Assembly: GCF_030687895.1 (NCBI RefSeq)
Contig: NZ_CP117452.1
Location: forward strand, 885,501 to 949,500
From: Pseudomonas sp. FP198
Lineage (GTDB): Bacteria > Pseudomonadota > Gammaproteobacteria > Pseudomonadales > Pseudomonadaceae
Reading direction: 5' to 3'
Length of the DNA stretch: 64,000 bases
The notes beneath the pieces are model-generated. The model saw nothing but the letters and a program-made list of their open reading frames with translations, was not told the origin of the DNA and searched no databases. This document shows, piece after piece, positions 40,029 through 50,265 of this stretch (the first letter of the stretch is position 1; each line of letters begins with the position of its first letter). The translations under genes were made by a program, and so were the position numbers.

Positions 40029-41131
40029 ATGACCAGGCAACAGCAAGTGGTGATAGTCGGCGGCGGAGTCATTGGCCTGCTGACGGCTTTCAATCTCGCC
40101 TCCGAAGGCCAGCGAGTGGTGCTGCTGGATCGCTCCGGCGTTGGCCAGGAATCCTCCTGGGCCGGCGGCGGTATTGTTTCGCCGCTGTACCCATGGCGCT
40201 ATAGCCCGGCGGTCACTGCGCTGGCGCACTGGTCGCAGGATTTTTATCCACAGCTGGGCGAGCGCTTGTTCGCGGCGACCGGGATCGATCCGCAAGTGCA
40301 TGTCACCGGCCTGTATTGGCTGGACCTCGACGATCAGGCCGAAGCACTGGCCTGGGCCGAGCGGGAAGGGCGCCCGCTGCGGGCTGTGGATATCTCCGCG
40401 GTCCATGATGCGGTTCCGGTATTGGGCTCGGGCTTTTCCCGGGCGATCTACATGGCCGATGTGGCGAACGTGCGTAATCCGCGGCTGGTGAAGTCCCTCA
40501 AGACTGCATTGCAGACGATGCCGAATGTCACGCTTCATGAGCATTGCGAAGTCAGCGGGTTCATTCGCGACGGTGAGCGTGTCCGTGGCGTGAAGAGCTC
40601 AGCGGGGGGGAGATGCGCGGTGATCAAGTGGTTCTCGCCGCGGGTGCCTGGAGCGGCGAGTTGCTGGGAACGCTGGGGCTGGAGCTGCCGGTCGAGCCGG
40701 TGAAGGGCCAGATGATCCTGTACAAGTGCGCGTCCGATTTCCTCTCGAGCATGGTCCTGGCCAAGGGCCGTTATGCGATTCCGCGTCGTGACGGGCACAT
40801 CTTGATCGGCAGTACGCTGGAGCATGAAGGCTTCGACAAGACGCCGACCGATGCGGCGCTGGAAAGCCTCAAGGCTTCGGCTCTGGAGTTGATCCCGGCG
40901 TTGGCCGACGCCGAGTTGGTGGGGCATTGGGCCGGGTTACGGCCAGGATCGCCGGAGGGTATTCCCTACATTGGCGAAGTGCCGGGGTTTGCGGGGTTGT
41001 GGTTGAACTGCGGCCATTACCGCAACGGCCTGGTGCTGGCGCCGGCTTCGTGCCGGTTGTTCGTCGACGTGATGCTGGGGCGTGAGCCGGTGATTGATCC
41101 TGCGCCGTATGCCCCGGCGGGGCGGCTGTAG
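40029..41131 (+). pseudogene. thiO: ThiO-like FAD-dependent glycine/D-amino acid oxidase, frameshifted
   Basis: Two overlapping open frames together make one full-length (about 367 residue) flavoprotein oxidase. The first (40029-40703) has the dinucleotide-binding 'VVIVGGGVIGLLTAFNLA' and 'ESSWAGGGIVSPLYPW'; the second (frame of 40613-41131) has 'VVLAAGAWSGELLG', 'VKGQMILYK', 'HILIGSTLEHEGFD' and 'GHYRNGLVLAPASC'. The break is at a run of seven Gs (40604-40610); one extra G restores the frame. ThiO makes iminoglycine/glyoxylate for thiamine synthesis or oxidises D-amino acids. The break may be a true mutation, a phase-variable tract, or a sequencing error. P. aeruginosa has an oxidase gene at the same place, between pilE and pilRS. 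Confidence 0.85.
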
Positions 41132-41143
41132 GTTCGGCTTTCC

Positions 41144-41235
41144 CTGTGGGAGCGAGCCTGCTCGCGAAAGCGGTGTGACAGTCAATGAAGATGTTGGAAA
41201 TGCTGGCCTCTTCGCGAGCAGGCTCGCTCCCACAA
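41144..41235. repeat. REPIN (family A)
   Basis: Arms CTGTGGGAGCGAGCCTGCTC and GAGCAGGCTCGCTCCCACAA around a ~50 bp spacer, between the convergent thiO-like gene and pilR. Confidence 0.9.
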
Positions 41236-41252
41236 GGGTTCGAGCGCTGACT

Positions 41253-42599
41253 TCAATCCAACCCCAACTTCTTCAACCGATACCGCATCGACCGAAACGA
41301 CAACTTCAATCTCTGCGCCGCTGCGGTGCGGTTCCAGCGGGTTTCCTCCAGGGCCTGGAGGATGACCTTGCGTTCGACGTCCTCCAGATAATCTTCCAGA
41401 TTGTCGACCTGCATCAGATCAGGATTGCCCGCCTCGCCAGCCCCGTTGTGTTCGGCGAGACGCAAGTCATCGGCCTCGATCTGCTGGTGCTCGCACAGGG
41501 TGTAGGCCCGTTCGAGCATGTTCTCCAGTTCTCGCACGTTGCCCGGGAAGCGGTAGTTCTGCAGCGCTTTGAGGGCGTGCGGATGGAGCGTCACCGCTGG
41601 GCTGCAGGCGTTGATGGCCAGGCGCTGGAGCATGTGGTTGGCCAGCAGCTCGATGTCTTCCCGGCGTTCACGCAAGGGTGGGACGCGCAGTTCGATGACA
41701 TTCAGCCGGTAATACAAGTCCTGGCGAAAGCGACTGGCGGCGACTTCTGCGCCGAGGTCCTTGTGGGTGGCGCAGAGGATTCGCACATCCACCACTTCCT
41801 CCTGTTGCCCGCCCACCGCGCGCACGGCTTTTTCCTGGATGGCACGCAGCAGCTTGACCTGCATCGCCAGTGGCAGGTCGGCGACTTCATCAAGGAACAG
41901 GGTCCCGCCGTGAGCCGCCTGGAACAGGCCGGGCTTGTCTTCGATGGCACCGGTGAAGCTGCCTTTTCGATGGCCGAAAAACTCGCTTTCCATCAACTCC
42001 GTTGGAATGGCCCCACAATTGACCGGCACAAACCCCTGGTTGTAGCGAGGGCCTTGTTCATGAATCAGGCGCGCCACCAGTTCCTTGCCGCAGCCCGATT
42101 CGCCGCTGATGTAGACCGGCGCCTGGCTGCGGGCGAGTTTTTCAATCTGTCGGCGCACGCTGCGCATGGGTGGCGAGTCGCCCAACAGGCAGCGCTCGAC
42201 GGTCGTACTCGGCGCAGCACCCGGCGACAGGCGCAAGGCGCTGCCGATCAGCTCCCGCAGCCGCCCGAGGTCGACCGGTTTGGTCAGGAAGTCGAAGGCG
42301 CCGGCCTTGAGCGCGTCGATAGCGACTTCCAGGCTGCCATAGGCGGTGATCATCGCCACCGGCAGTTGAGGAATACGTTGCTGGATGTGTTGCACCAGTT
42401 CCAGGCCGGTGCCATCGGGCAGGCGCATGTCGGTCAGGCACAGGTCGAAGGTTTCACCTGCCAGCAGGGCTTGGGCCTCGGCGAGGTTCTTGGCGCTGCG
42501 GGTGTCGAGTTTCATCCTTCCCAGGGTGATTTCCAGGAGTTCGCGGATGTCCGGTTCGTCATCGACGATCAGGATTCGTTGCCGTGAGCGTGTATTCAA
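41253..42599 (-). CDS. pilR: Sigma-54-dependent response regulator PilR
   Basis: A 448-residue NtrC-type regulator. It has a receiver with 'ILIVDDEPDIRELL' and phosphorylated Asp in 'CLTDMRLPDG', an AAA+ domain with 'GESGCGKELVARLIH' (Walker A) and 'GSFTGAIEDKPGLF' (the GAFTGA loop as GSFTGA). Walker B 'GGTLFLDEVADL' and a Fis-type HTH ('NRTAAAQRLKLSFRSMRYRL') follow. I chose the TTG at 42599, which overlaps the pilS stop (TTGA) and matches the usual length of about 445 residues; the frame is open 30 codons further. It activates pilA through sigma-54; a matching promoter lies at 63486. Confidence 0.93.
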   Translation of the reverse strand: MNTRSRQRILIVDDEPDIRELLEITLGRMKLDTRSAKNLAEAQALLAGETFDLCLTDMRLPDGTGLELVQHIQQRIPQLPVAMITAYGSLEVAIDALKAGAFDFLTKPVDLGRLRELIGSALRLSPGAAPSTTVERCLLGDSPPMRSVRRQIEKLARSQAPVYISGESGCGKELVARLIHEQGPRYNQGFVPVNCGAIPTELMESEFFGHRKGSFTGAIEDKPGLFQAAHGGTLFLDEVADLPLAMQVKLLRAIQEKAVRAVGGQQEEVVDVRILCATHKDLGAEVAASRFRQDLYYRLNVIELRVPPLRERREDIELLANHMLQRLAINACSPAVTLHPHALKALQNYRFPGNVRELENMLERAYTLCEHQQIEADDLRLAEHNGAGEAGNPDLMQVDNLEDYLEDVERKVILQALEETRWNRTAAAQRLKLSFRSMRYRLKKLGLD

Positions 42600-44185
42600 A
42601 TCTGTTTCCGTCCGTGAGCAAAGGTGATGCGAAAGCAACCGCCGCCTTGGCGTGATTTGAAGTCTAGGCGGGCCTGGTTGCTTTCGCACAGCTCACGGGA
42701 CAGATAGAGGCCGAGGCCGGTGCCCTGGCTGCTGGTGGTGAAGAAAGGTTCGAACAAGTGCGCCTGCTGCTCCGGCGTTACGCCAGGGCCGTTGTCGATG
42801 ATGTCCAGCGTGGCCAACTGACTGTGCGGGTCGATGAAGAGCTTCAACCAGGCCTCGGCCTGTTCATGGACCATTGCGCTATGACGCCAGGCGTTGCGCA
42901 GCAGATTGTCGAGCACCTGGGCCAGTTGGTCGGGGTCCATGAGCGTGATGTAGTCGCCCGGGTCGATGCTCAGGTGCAATTGCTGGTTTTCGGCCGCGTT
43001 TTCGCGGGTCCGCAGGACGAATTGCTCAAGCCATGTGCGTAAATCCAGGCGTTGCGGCGAGGTTTGCTGGCGGCGGGACAGCTGCAGGACGTTTTCGATG
43101 ACGCGATTCATTCGTAGGGAGTGGTCTTGAATAATCTGCGTCAGACGTCGGTCGGCGTTGTTCAGTTCCTCGGATTCACCGAGCAATTGCGCGGCGTGGC
43201 TGATGGCGCCCAGAGGGTTGCGGATTTCATGGGAAATACCGGCGGTGAGGCGCCCGAGGGAGGCGAGTTTCAGCTGCTGGGCGTGTTGGGCCACTTGGGC
43301 CAGGTCTTCGAGAAATACCAGGATCTGCTGCTGATCCTGTGGGCCGAGGGCGATGAAGCTGGGTTGCAGCGTCAGGCCGGTGCCGCTGATGGTCAGGCTT
43401 TGCGCGCGCAGGCTGGGATTGTTCCGCCACGATTGCAGCCGTTCGACCAAGGCGCTGGAATAATCGTCTATCCGCTGGCCGATCAGGTCGTGCATGCCCA
43501 GCAGGTTCAAGGCGCTTTCGTTGGCCAGCTGCACCCGGTGCTGGTGATCAAGCACCAGGATGCCGGTGCGCATGCGTTGCAGGATCAAGGCGTTGAGCGC
43601 TTCGAGGCTGAGCACTTCGCTGGCCCGTTGCTCGGCCAGGGTTTCGCTGGCTTCCAGGCGTCGGGTCAGGCCTTGCACCAGCAAAGCGGCGGCGAAACAC
43701 AAGGCGCCCAGGGTGCCCGCCTGTAGATAGCTGCTGGGGCGGCTCGCGTCGCTGAGGCCGAGGACAAATGTCGAGCCGACGATGCCAAGGGTGGCAACGG
43801 CGGCGATCAGCAGGCCGATGCGCCCTTTCAGCAAGGTGTTGCCGATGGCTACCGAGACAATGATCAGGTTGCCGATGGCGCTGGGGGCGCCACCCGCGAC
43901 GAAGAACAGCCACGACAGCAGCAATACGTCGGTGAGTGCCAGCCCGAACAGCCGGGCAGGGCGACGCGTATTTTCAAGGAACACCACCAGCAGGATGTTC
44001 AGTACCAGATACAACCAGCTGCCGCTGCGCAGCAGGTCGTCGTTGGCGAACTCCAGCAGCCGGTTGTCCATGTTGCTGGTGATCAGCAGCACCAGGGTGA
44101 TGCCGATGCTCAGGCGGTACAGGTGATACAGGCGCAGCAGACGCTGCGCCTGTTTGACGCGGGGACGCGAGGCCTCAGCGATCAC
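42596..44185 (-). CDS. pilS: Sensor histidine kinase PilS
   Basis: A 529-residue membrane kinase, the partner of PilR. Six or so N-terminal membrane segments are visible (about residues 20-180). A PAS-like domain ('ALILQRMRTGILVLDHQHRV') precedes the kinase core with H-box 'GRLTAGISHEIRNPLGAISH', N-box 'QVLDNLLRNAWRH', G1 'DIIDNGPGVT' and G2 'GTGLGLYLSRELCE'. I chose the GTG at 44185, which yields the length of P. aeruginosa PilS (530) and overlaps the upstream small gene by 11 bp; no ATG is available nearer. It senses PilA in the membrane. Confidence 0.92.
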   Translation of the reverse strand: MIAEASRPRVKQAQRLLRLYHLYRLSIGITLVLLITSNMDNRLLEFANDDLLRSGSWLYLVLNILLVVFLENTRRPARLFGLALTDVLLLSWLFFVAGGAPSAIGNLIIVSVAIGNTLLKGRIGLLIAAVATLGIVGSTFVLGLSDASRPSSYLQAGTLGALCFAAALLVQGLTRRLEASETLAEQRASEVLSLEALNALILQRMRTGILVLDHQHRVQLANESALNLLGMHDLIGQRIDDYSSALVERLQSWRNNPSLRAQSLTISGTGLTLQPSFIALGPQDQQQILVFLEDLAQVAQHAQQLKLASLGRLTAGISHEIRNPLGAISHAAQLLGESEELNNADRRLTQIIQDHSLRMNRVIENVLQLSRRQQTSPQRLDLRTWLEQFVLRTRENAAENQQLHLSIDPGDYITLMDPDQLAQVLDNLLRNAWRHSAMVHEQAEAWLKLFIDPHSQLATLDIIDNGPGVTPEQQAHLFEPFFTTSSQGTGLGLYLSRELCESNQARLDFKSRQGGGCFRITFAHGRKQI

Positions 44186-44408
44186 GAGTACCCGGGCCTT
44201 GCTCGAGGTGAGCCTGGCTGCAATACCATTGTTGGTCGAGGGCCAGCGCCCGGTCGCGCGGCAGGTGCACCCCGCACTGGGCGCAACGCACCATGGGCCG
44301 CGCGTCATGGTCGCGTGGGGCGTTCGATGTGGCGGAGGTTGCCTTGAACTTGCGCCACAACCATATCGCGGCGGCAATCAGGGCGATCCAGAACAGTAAA
44401 CGAAGCAT
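44175..44408 (-). CDS. PP0621 family small membrane/zinc-ribbon protein
   Basis: A 77-residue protein with one N-terminal membrane segment (MLRLLFWIALIAAAIWLW) and a C-terminal Cys/His cluster 'MVRCAQCGVHLPRDRA' then 'WYCSQAHLE', which suggests a small zinc-binding knuckle. It is known to me only as the PP0621 family found upstream of pilS in pseudomonads. It overlaps pilS by 11 bp, implying coupled translation. The function is unknown. Confidence 0.85.
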   Translation of the reverse strand: MLRLLFWIALIAAAIWLWRKFKATSATSNAPRDHDARPMVRCAQCGVHLPRDRALALDQQWYCSQAHLEQGPGTRDR

Positions 44409-44488
44409 GATGGGCGGCTTTTTGGCTAGAGATCAGGCAGTTTAGCCAAGGACAGGAACGGCGCACAGCGCAATAAAATGCAGGCATG

Positions 44489-44518
44489 AAAAAGGGAGAC
44501 CCAGCGTCTCCCTTTTTA
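44489..44518 (-). terminator. Terminator of bamD
   Basis: AAAAAGGGAGAC-ccagc-GTCTCCCTTTTT, a hairpin with a U tract on either strand, about 15 bp past the bamD stop. It may also end transcription of the plus strand. Confidence 0.88.
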
Positions 44519-44532
44519 TGGCGCCTTGGCTT

Positions 44533-45549
44533 TCAGTCGAACATGCCGAAGGTCATGTAGCTGAACCAGGAGCGATCGCTGGATTCGCTTTCCGGCTCTT
44601 CTTCTTCGATCACGTCGCCATTTTCATCCTTGGGCTTGAGCTCGTTCGGGATGGCTTCCTTGGCGTCCTGGAACTGGCGCTGGACGTCCTGGTTGGCGCG
44701 GGTTTCGCCCGGCGGCAGCGGCGGACGGGATTCGATCAGGCCGAGGGTCGCCTTGCTCAGCCACGAACGGTTGTCGGCTTCATCGACCCGCGGGGTGAAC
44801 TGGCCATCGACCAGCGATGGGTGATCGGGGTAGTTAAGCTTCAATGTCTCAAGGCTGGTGGCCGCGAGGTCATCCAGGTGCAGGCGCTGGTAGGCTTCGG
44901 TCATGACAGCCAGGCCGTCGCCAACCGATGGGGTTTCCTGGAAGTTTTCCACCACGTAGCGGCCACGGTTGGCAGCGGCGACGTAGGCCTGGCGGGTCAG
45001 GTAATAGTCCGCCACGTGGATTTCGTAGGACGCCAGCAGGTTGCGCAGATAGATCATGCGCTGCTTGGCATCAGGCGAATAGCGGCTGTTGGGGAAGCGG
45101 CTGGTCAGCTGGGCGAACTCGTTGTAGGAGTCGCGCGCGGCGCCCGGGTCACGCTTGGTCATGTCCAGCGGCAGGAAGCGCGCCAGCAGGCCGACGTCCT
45201 GGTCGAAGGAGGTCAGGCCCTTGAGGTAGTAAGCGTAATCGACGTTCGGGTGCTGCGGGTGCAGACGAATGAAACGCTCGGCGGCGGACTTGGCAGCTTC
45301 CGGCTCGGCGTTCTTGTAGTTGGCGTAGATCAGCTCCAGCTGCGCCTGGTCGGCGTAGCGACCGAACGGATACCGCGACTCCAACGCCTTGAGCTTGGCG
45401 GTGGCGCTGGTATAGCTGTTGTTATCCAGGTCGTTCTGCGCCTGTTGGTACAGTTCGACTTCGCTCAGGTTTTCGTCTACGACTTCCTTCGACGAGCAAG
45501 CAGCAGTCAATGCGAGGATGGCGATCAGCAGCAGGTGTTTCACTTGCAT
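44533..45549 (-). CDS. bamD: Outer-membrane assembly lipoprotein BamD
   Basis: A 338-residue lipoprotein of the BAM complex, which inserts beta-barrel proteins into the outer membrane. The signal peptide ends in the lipobox '[11 protein letters not shown]' (Cys18). TPR-like repeats follow ('[18 protein letters not shown]', '[15 protein letters not shown]'). The C-terminal tail, with '[15 protein letters not shown]', is longer than in E. coli BamD (245) but normal for pseudomonads (about 340). The start at 45549 puts the signal peptide first. It is divergent from rluD. Confidence 0.95.
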   Translation of the reverse strand: MQVKHLLLIAILALTAACSSKEVVDENLSEVELYQQAQNDLDNNSYTSATAKLKALESRYPFGRYADQAQLELIYANYKNAEPEAAKSAAERFIRLHPQHPNVDYAYYLKGLTSFDQDVGLLARFLPLDMTKRDPGAARDSYNEFAQLTSRFPNSRYSPDAKQRMIYLRNLLASYEIHVADYYLTRQAYVAAANRGRYVVENFQETPSVGDGLAVMTEAYQRLHLDDLAATSLETLKLNYPDHPSLVDGQFTPRVDEADNRSWLSKATLGLIESRPPLPPGETRANQDVQRQFQDAKEAIPNELKPKDENGDVIEEEEPESESSDRSWFSYMTFGMFD

Positions 45550-45699
45550 GGCGGCTTGCGTCCCTATGACGGCCGCTGTCTTGGGCGGGGCCGTCCTGTT
45601 ATGATGAGCGCCCCGTTGAAAGCCTCGGGGCAAAAGACGCCGTATTTAACCACAAGCGCGCAGCCGAAACCAAAGGCTGTGCCGACGCCCAGTCCGAGC

Positions 45700-46662
45700 A
45701 TGTCCGATAAAATAGAACTTCGCGCAGAGGTGCCGTCCGAATTGGGCGGCCAACGCCTCGATCAAGTCGCCGCCCAACTCTTCGCCGAGCACTCGCGCTC
45801 GCGCCTTTCCGCCTGGATCAAGGACGGTCGCCTGACAGTGGACGGGGCGGTGATCCGTCCGCGCGACATCGTCCATGGCGGTGCCATCCTCGAACTGACC
45901 GCCGAGCAGGAGGCCCAGGGAGAATGGGTCGCCCAGGACATTGCCCTGGACATCGTCTACGAAGACGACGACATCCTGGTGATCAACAAGCCCGCGGGCC
46001 TGGTGGTCCACCCGGCGGCCGGTCACGCCGATGGCACCCTGCTCAACGCCTTGCTGCATCACGTGCCGGACATCATCAATGTGCCCCGCGCCGGGATCGT
46101 GCACCGCCTGGACAAAGACACCACCGGCCTGATGGTGGTCGCCAAGACCATCCAGGCGCAGACACAGCTGGTCACACAGCTGCAAAGCCGTAGCGTCAGC
46201 CGCATCTATGAATGCATCGTGATCGGCGTGGTCACCGCCGGTGGCAAGATCAACGCCCCGATCGGCCGTCACGGCCAGCAGCGCCAGCGCATGGCGGTGA
46301 TGGAAGGTGGCAAGCAGGCGGTCAGTCACTACCGCGTGTTGGAGCGTTTTCGTTCGCACACGCATGTGCGGGTCAAGCTGGAAACCGGCCGGACCCACCA
46401 GATTCGCGTGCACATGGCCCATATCAACTTCCCGCTGGTGGGCGACCCGGCCTATGGTGGTCGCTTCCGCATTCCGCCGGCCGCGAGCCAGACGATGGTC
46501 GAATCGTTGAAAAACTTCCCGCGTCAGGCGCTGCACGCGCGTTTCCTGGAGCTGGACCACCCGACGACCGGTAAGCGCATGAGCTGGGAATCGCCTTTGC
46601 CGGATGACTTCGTCTGGCTGCTGACGCTGCTCAAGCAGGATCGCGAGGCATTCATCGGATGA
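45700..46662 (+). CDS. rluD: 23S rRNA pseudouridine(1911/1915/1917) synthase
   Basis: A 320-residue pseudouridine synthase that modifies helix 69 of 23S rRNA. An N-terminal S4 domain ('QRLDQVAAQLFAEHSRSRLS') is followed by the RluA catalytic domain, with 'HRLDKDTTGLMVVAK' (catalytic Asp, about residue 145), 'INKPAGLVVHPAAGH' and 'KLETGRTHQIRVHMA'. The ATG at 45700 matches the family start (MSDKIELRAEVP). It overlaps pgeF by 4 bp and is divergent from bamD, the usual arrangement. Confidence 0.96.
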   Translation: MSDKIELRAEVPSELGGQRLDQVAAQLFAEHSRSRLSAWIKDGRLTVDGAVIRPRDIVHGGAILELTAEQEAQGEWVAQDIALDIVYEDDDILVINKPAGLVVHPAAGHADGTLLNALLHHVPDIINVPRAGIVHRLDKDTTGLMVVAKTIQAQTQLVTQLQSRSVSRIYECIVIGVVTAGGKINAPIGRHGQQRQRMAVMEGGKQAVSHYRVLERFRSHTHVRVKLETGRTHQIRVHMAHINFPLVGDPAYGGRFRIPPAASQTMVESLKNFPRQALHARFLELDHPTTGKRMSWESPLPDDFVWLLTLLKQDREAFIG

Positions 46663-47384
46663 GTGACTGGCTGATACCCGACTGGCCCGCGCCGGCCCGG
46701 GTCAAGGCCTGTGTCACCACCCGCGAGGGCGGCGTCAGCCTGGCGCCGTTCGACAGCCTCAACCTCGGCGACCATGTCGGCGATGAGCCTGCGGCTGTCG
46801 CCGAAAACCGTTGTCGCCTCACCGATCGTTTCGCCATGCGTCCGGCCTGGTTGCAGCAGGTCCACGGTATTGACGTGGTCGAAGCTGACCCGGCCGAGGT
46901 GGCTGTCGCCGATGCCAGTTGGAGCGCCACGCCGGGTATCGCCTGCGCGGCAATGACAGCCGATTGCCTGCCTGTATTGTTCTGTAACTACGCCGGCACC
47001 CATGTCGCGGCGGCCCATGCCGGTTGGCGCGGGTTGGCCAACGGAGTCCTGGAAGCCACCCTTGATCGTCTGCAAGTACCGGCCGAAGAAATCCTCGCCT
47101 GGCTCGGCCCGGCCATCGGCCCGCAAGCGTTCGAAGTGGGGCCTGAGGTGCGTGAGGTTTTTGTTGCGCAACTGCCCGAGGCGCAACAAGCCTTCATGCC
47201 CAGCCACAATGCCGGGAAATACCTGGCGGATATCTATGCGCTGGCGCGCCTGCGTCTCGCGGCTCGCGGCGTCACCGCCGTGTACGGTGGCGGCCTGTGC
47301 ACCGTGACCGATCCGCGCTTCTTTTCCTACCGTCGCAACGCCCGCACCGGTCGCTTCGCTTCCCTGATCTGGCTTGAACGCTAG
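46659..47384 (+). CDS. pgeF: Peptidoglycan editing factor PgeF (YfiH/laccase-domain)
   Basis: A 241-residue DUF152-type protein. The conserved motifs are 'VTTREGGVSLAPFDSLNLG', 'LQQVHGIDVV' (His), 'AAMTADCLPVLF' (Cys) and 'VAAAHAGWRGLANG' (His). These form the metal/active site shared by YfiH and purine nucleoside phosphorylase-like enzymes. It is linked to removal of misincorporated peptidoglycan precursors in E. coli; earlier 'laccase' labels are doubtful. It overlaps rluD by 4 bp (ATGA). Confidence 0.93.
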   Translation: MSDWLIPDWPAPARVKACVTTREGGVSLAPFDSLNLGDHVGDEPAAVAENRCRLTDRFAMRPAWLQQVHGIDVVEADPAEVAVADASWSATPGIACAAMTADCLPVLFCNYAGTHVAAAHAGWRGLANGVLEATLDRLQVPAEEILAWLGPAIGPQAFEVGPEVREVFVAQLPEAQQAFMPSHNAGKYLADIYALARLRLAARGVTAVYGGGLCTVTDPRFFSYRRNARTGRFASLIWLER

Positions 47385-47414
47385 ACTCTGCTGATCTGTA
47401 TCAACCACGCACTG

Positions 47415-47442
47415 CTTGAATCTTCCAGAATCGGCCACATCT
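47415..47442 (+). promoter_or_regulatory. Sigma-32 (RpoH) heat-shock promoter of clpB
   Basis: CTTGAA (47415-47420) and CCACATCT (47435-47442) with a 14 bp gap fit the RpoH pattern CTTGAA-N13/14-CCCCATnT (seven of eight in the -10). It lies about 75 bp before the clpB ATG. Confidence 0.7.
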
Positions 47443-47515
47443 ATAGCGGTATCTGGCAGGTTTCTTCATTCAGGATGTTTTTCCAGGTCCGGCCTGCTCA
47501 TTAGGAAGGTGACCC

Positions 47516-50080
47516 ATGCGTATTGATCGTTTAACCAGCAAATTGCAATTGGCCTTGTCCGATGCCCAGTCCCTGGCCGTCGGCCTGGACCATCCCGGTA
47601 TCGAACCGGCGCACTTGATGCAGGCCATGCTCGAACAGCAAGGCGGCTCCATCAAGCCACTGCTGATGCAGGTGGGCTTTGACGTCAACAGCCTGCGCAA
47701 AGAGTTGGCCAAAGAACTCGACCAACTGCCCAAGATCCAGAATCCGACCGGTGACGTGAACATGTCCCAGGATCTGGCGCGGCTGCTCAACCAGGCCGAT
47801 CGCCTGGCCCAACAGAAGGGCGACCAGTTCATTTCCAGCGAACTGGTGCTGCTCGCCGCGATGGACGAGAACAGCAAGCTGGGCAAGTTGCTGCTCGGCC
47901 AGGGCGTGAGCAAGAAAGCCCTGGAAAATGCCATCAACAACCTGCGTGGTGGCGATGCGGTCAACGACCCCAACCACGAGGAAGCGCGCCAGGCGCTGGA
48001 CAAGTACACCGTTGACCTGACCAAGCGCGCCGAGGAAGGCAAACTCGACCCGGTGATCGGCCGTGACGATGAAATTCGCCGCACCATCCAGGTCCTGCAG
48101 CGTCGCACCAAGAACAACCCGGTGCTGATCGGTGAACCTGGCGTGGGCAAGACCGCCATCGCCGAGGGCCTGGCCCAGCGCATCATCAATGGCGAAGTGC
48201 CCGACGGCCTGCGGGGCAAGCGCTTGCTGTCCCTCGACATGGGGGCGCTGATCGCTGGCGCCAAGTACCGCGGCGAATTCGAGGAGCGGCTCAAGGCCTT
48301 GCTCAATGAACTGTCGAAGCAGGAAGGGCAGATCATCCTGTTCATCGACGAATTGCACACCATGGTCGGGGCCGGCAAGGGCGAGGGCTCGATGGACGCC
48401 GGCAATATGCTCAAGCCTGCGCTGGCCCGTGGCGAGTTGCATTGCGTTGGCGCGACCACGCTCAACGAATACCGCCAGTACATCGAGAAAGATGCGGCCC
48501 TGGAGCGACGTTTCCAGAAAGTGCTGGTGGAGGAGCCGAGCGAAGAAGACACCATCGCGATCTTGCGCGGCCTGAAGGAGCGCTACGAGGTTCACCACAA
48601 GGTGGCGATCACCGACGGGGCGATCATCGCGGCAGCGAAGCTCAGCCACCGCTATATCACTGACCGGCAATTGCCGGATAAGGCCATCGACCTGATTGAC
48701 GAGGCCGCCAGCCGCATCCGCATGGAAATCGATTCCAAGCCTGAGGTACTGGATCGTCTGGAGCGGCGCTTGATTCAGCTCAAGGTCGAGTCCCAGGCCC
48801 TGAAAAAAGAGAGCGACGAGGCCGCGAAGAAACGTCTGGAAAGATTGCAGGAAGAAATTGTCCGGCACGAGCGCGAGTATTCCGATCTCGAAGAAATCTG
48901 GAATTCGGAGAAAGCCGAAGTCCAGGGCTCGGCGCAGATCCAGCAGAAGATCGAGCAGTCTCGCCAGGAACTGGAAGCGGCCCGCCGCAAGGGCGATCTC
49001 AACCGCATGGCCGAGCTGCAATACGGGGTGATCCCGGATCTTGAGCGCAGCCTGCAGATGGTTGACCAGCACGGTAAGAGTGAAAATCAGCTGCTACGTA
49101 GCAAGGTCACTGAAGAGGAAATCGCCGAGGTGGTTTCCAAGTGGACCGGCATCCCAGTGTCGAAAATGCTCGAAGGCGAGCGCGACAAGCTGCTGAAGAT
49201 GGAAAGCCTGTTGCACCAGCGCGTGATCGGCCAGGAAGAAGCCGTGGTGGCGGTCTCCAACGCCGTGCGTCGGTCCCGTGCCGGGTTGTCGGACCCTAAC
49301 CGTCCGAGCGGCTCGTTCATGTTCCTCGGCCCGACCGGCGTGGGCAAGACCGAGCTGTGCAAGGCGCTGGCCGAATTCCTCTTCGACACCGAAGAGGCCA
49401 TGGTGCGCATCGACATGTCCGAGTTCATGGAGAAACATTCCGTGGCCCGCTTGATCGGTGCGCCGCCAGGCTATGTCGGCTACGAAGAGGGCGGTTACCT
49501 GACCGAGGCCGTGCGGCGTAAACCGTACTCGGTGATCCTGCTCGATGAGGTCGAGAAGGCCCACCCGGATGTGTTCAACATCCTCTTGCAGGTGCTTGAG
49601 GACGGTCGCCTGACTGACAGCCACGGTCGTACGGTGGATTTTCGCAACACGGTGATCGTGATGACCTCCAACCTGGGCTCGACGCAGATCCAGGAACTGG
49701 TCGGCGATCGCGAGGCGCAACGCGCTGCGGTGATGGACGCGATTTCCACGCACTTCCGTCCCGAGTTCATCAACCGGGTGGACGAAGTGGTGATCTTCGA
49801 GCCGCTGGCCCGTGAGCAGATCGCCGGTATTACCGAGATCCAGCTGGGTCGCCTGCGCAGCCGTCTCACCGAGCGTGAGCTGAAGCTGCAACTGAGCGAC
49901 GAGGCGTTGGACAAGCTGATCGCGGTGGGTTACGACCCGGTCTATGGCGCACGGCCGCTGAAACGGGCCATCCAGCGCTGGATCGAAAACCCGTTGGCGC
50001 AGTTGATCCTGTCCGGCCGCTTCATGCCCGGCGAAACCGTGACCGGCACCGTGGAAAACGACGAGATCGTCTTCCACTGA
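47516..50080 (+). CDS. clpB: ATP-dependent disaggregase ClpB
   Basis: An 854-residue Hsp100 chaperone that, with DnaK, rescues aggregated proteins. Domains are the Clp N domain (1-145), AAA-1 with '[13 protein letters not shown]' (about 206), a coiled-coil M domain (about 410-525), and AAA-2 with '[12 protein letters not shown]' (about 605). The C-terminal D2 small domain follows ('[15 protein letters not shown]'). Pore-loop '[10 protein letters not shown]' and 'GYVGYEEGG' are present. RBS GGAAGGTGACCC precedes the ATG. Heat-shock regulation is supported by the sigma-32 promoter upstream. Confidence 0.98.
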   Translation: MRIDRLTSKLQLALSDAQSLAVGLDHPGIEPAHLMQAMLEQQGGSIKPLLMQVGFDVNSLRKELAKELDQLPKIQNPTGDVNMSQDLARLLNQADRLAQQKGDQFISSELVLLAAMDENSKLGKLLLGQGVSKKALENAINNLRGGDAVNDPNHEEARQALDKYTVDLTKRAEEGKLDPVIGRDDEIRRTIQVLQRRTKNNPVLIGEPGVGKTAIAEGLAQRIINGEVPDGLRGKRLLSLDMGALIAGAKYRGEFEERLKALLNELSKQEGQIILFIDELHTMVGAGKGEGSMDAGNMLKPALARGELHCVGATTLNEYRQYIEKDAALERRFQKVLVEEPSEEDTIAILRGLKERYEVHHKVAITDGAIIAAAKLSHRYITDRQLPDKAIDLIDEAASRIRMEIDSKPEVLDRLERRLIQLKVESQALKKESDEAAKKRLERLQEEIVRHEREYSDLEEIWNSEKAEVQGSAQIQQKIEQSRQELEAARRKGDLNRMAELQYGVIPDLERSLQMVDQHGKSENQLLRSKVTEEEIAEVVSKWTGIPVSKMLEGERDKLLKMESLLHQRVIGQEEAVVAVSNAVRRSRAGLSDPNRPSGSFMFLGPTGVGKTELCKALAEFLFDTEEAMVRIDMSEFMEKHSVARLIGAPPGYVGYEEGGYLTEAVRRKPYSVILLDEVEKAHPDVFNILLQVLEDGRLTDSHGRTVDFRNTVIVMTSNLGSTQIQELVGDREAQRAAVMDAISTHFRPEFINRVDEVVIFEPLAREQIAGITEIQLGRLRSRLTERELKLQLSDEALDKLIAVGYDPVYGARPLKRAIQRWIENPLAQLILSGRFMPGETVTGTVENDEIVFH

Positions 50081-50104
50081 AAGCCGCAACAGCCGGTGAT
50101 TGAA

Positions 50105-50133
50105 ATGGCCTCGCCTGGCGAGGCCATTTTTTT
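50105..50133 (+). terminator. Terminator of clpB
   Basis: ATGGCCTCGCC-t-GGCGAGGCCAT followed by TTTTTTT, 24 bp after the clpB stop. Confidence 0.9.
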
Positions 50134-50265
50134 CATCAGGCCGTTGAACTCAAAGGAAAAGGCTTGTAAAGTGCGCCCCGCAGTACGTCACCCCAAGGGC
50201 GACTTCTCACTGAGAAGGAATCCAAAATAAGTTGCAAATCATTGTCTTGAAAGCAATTTAAGGGG

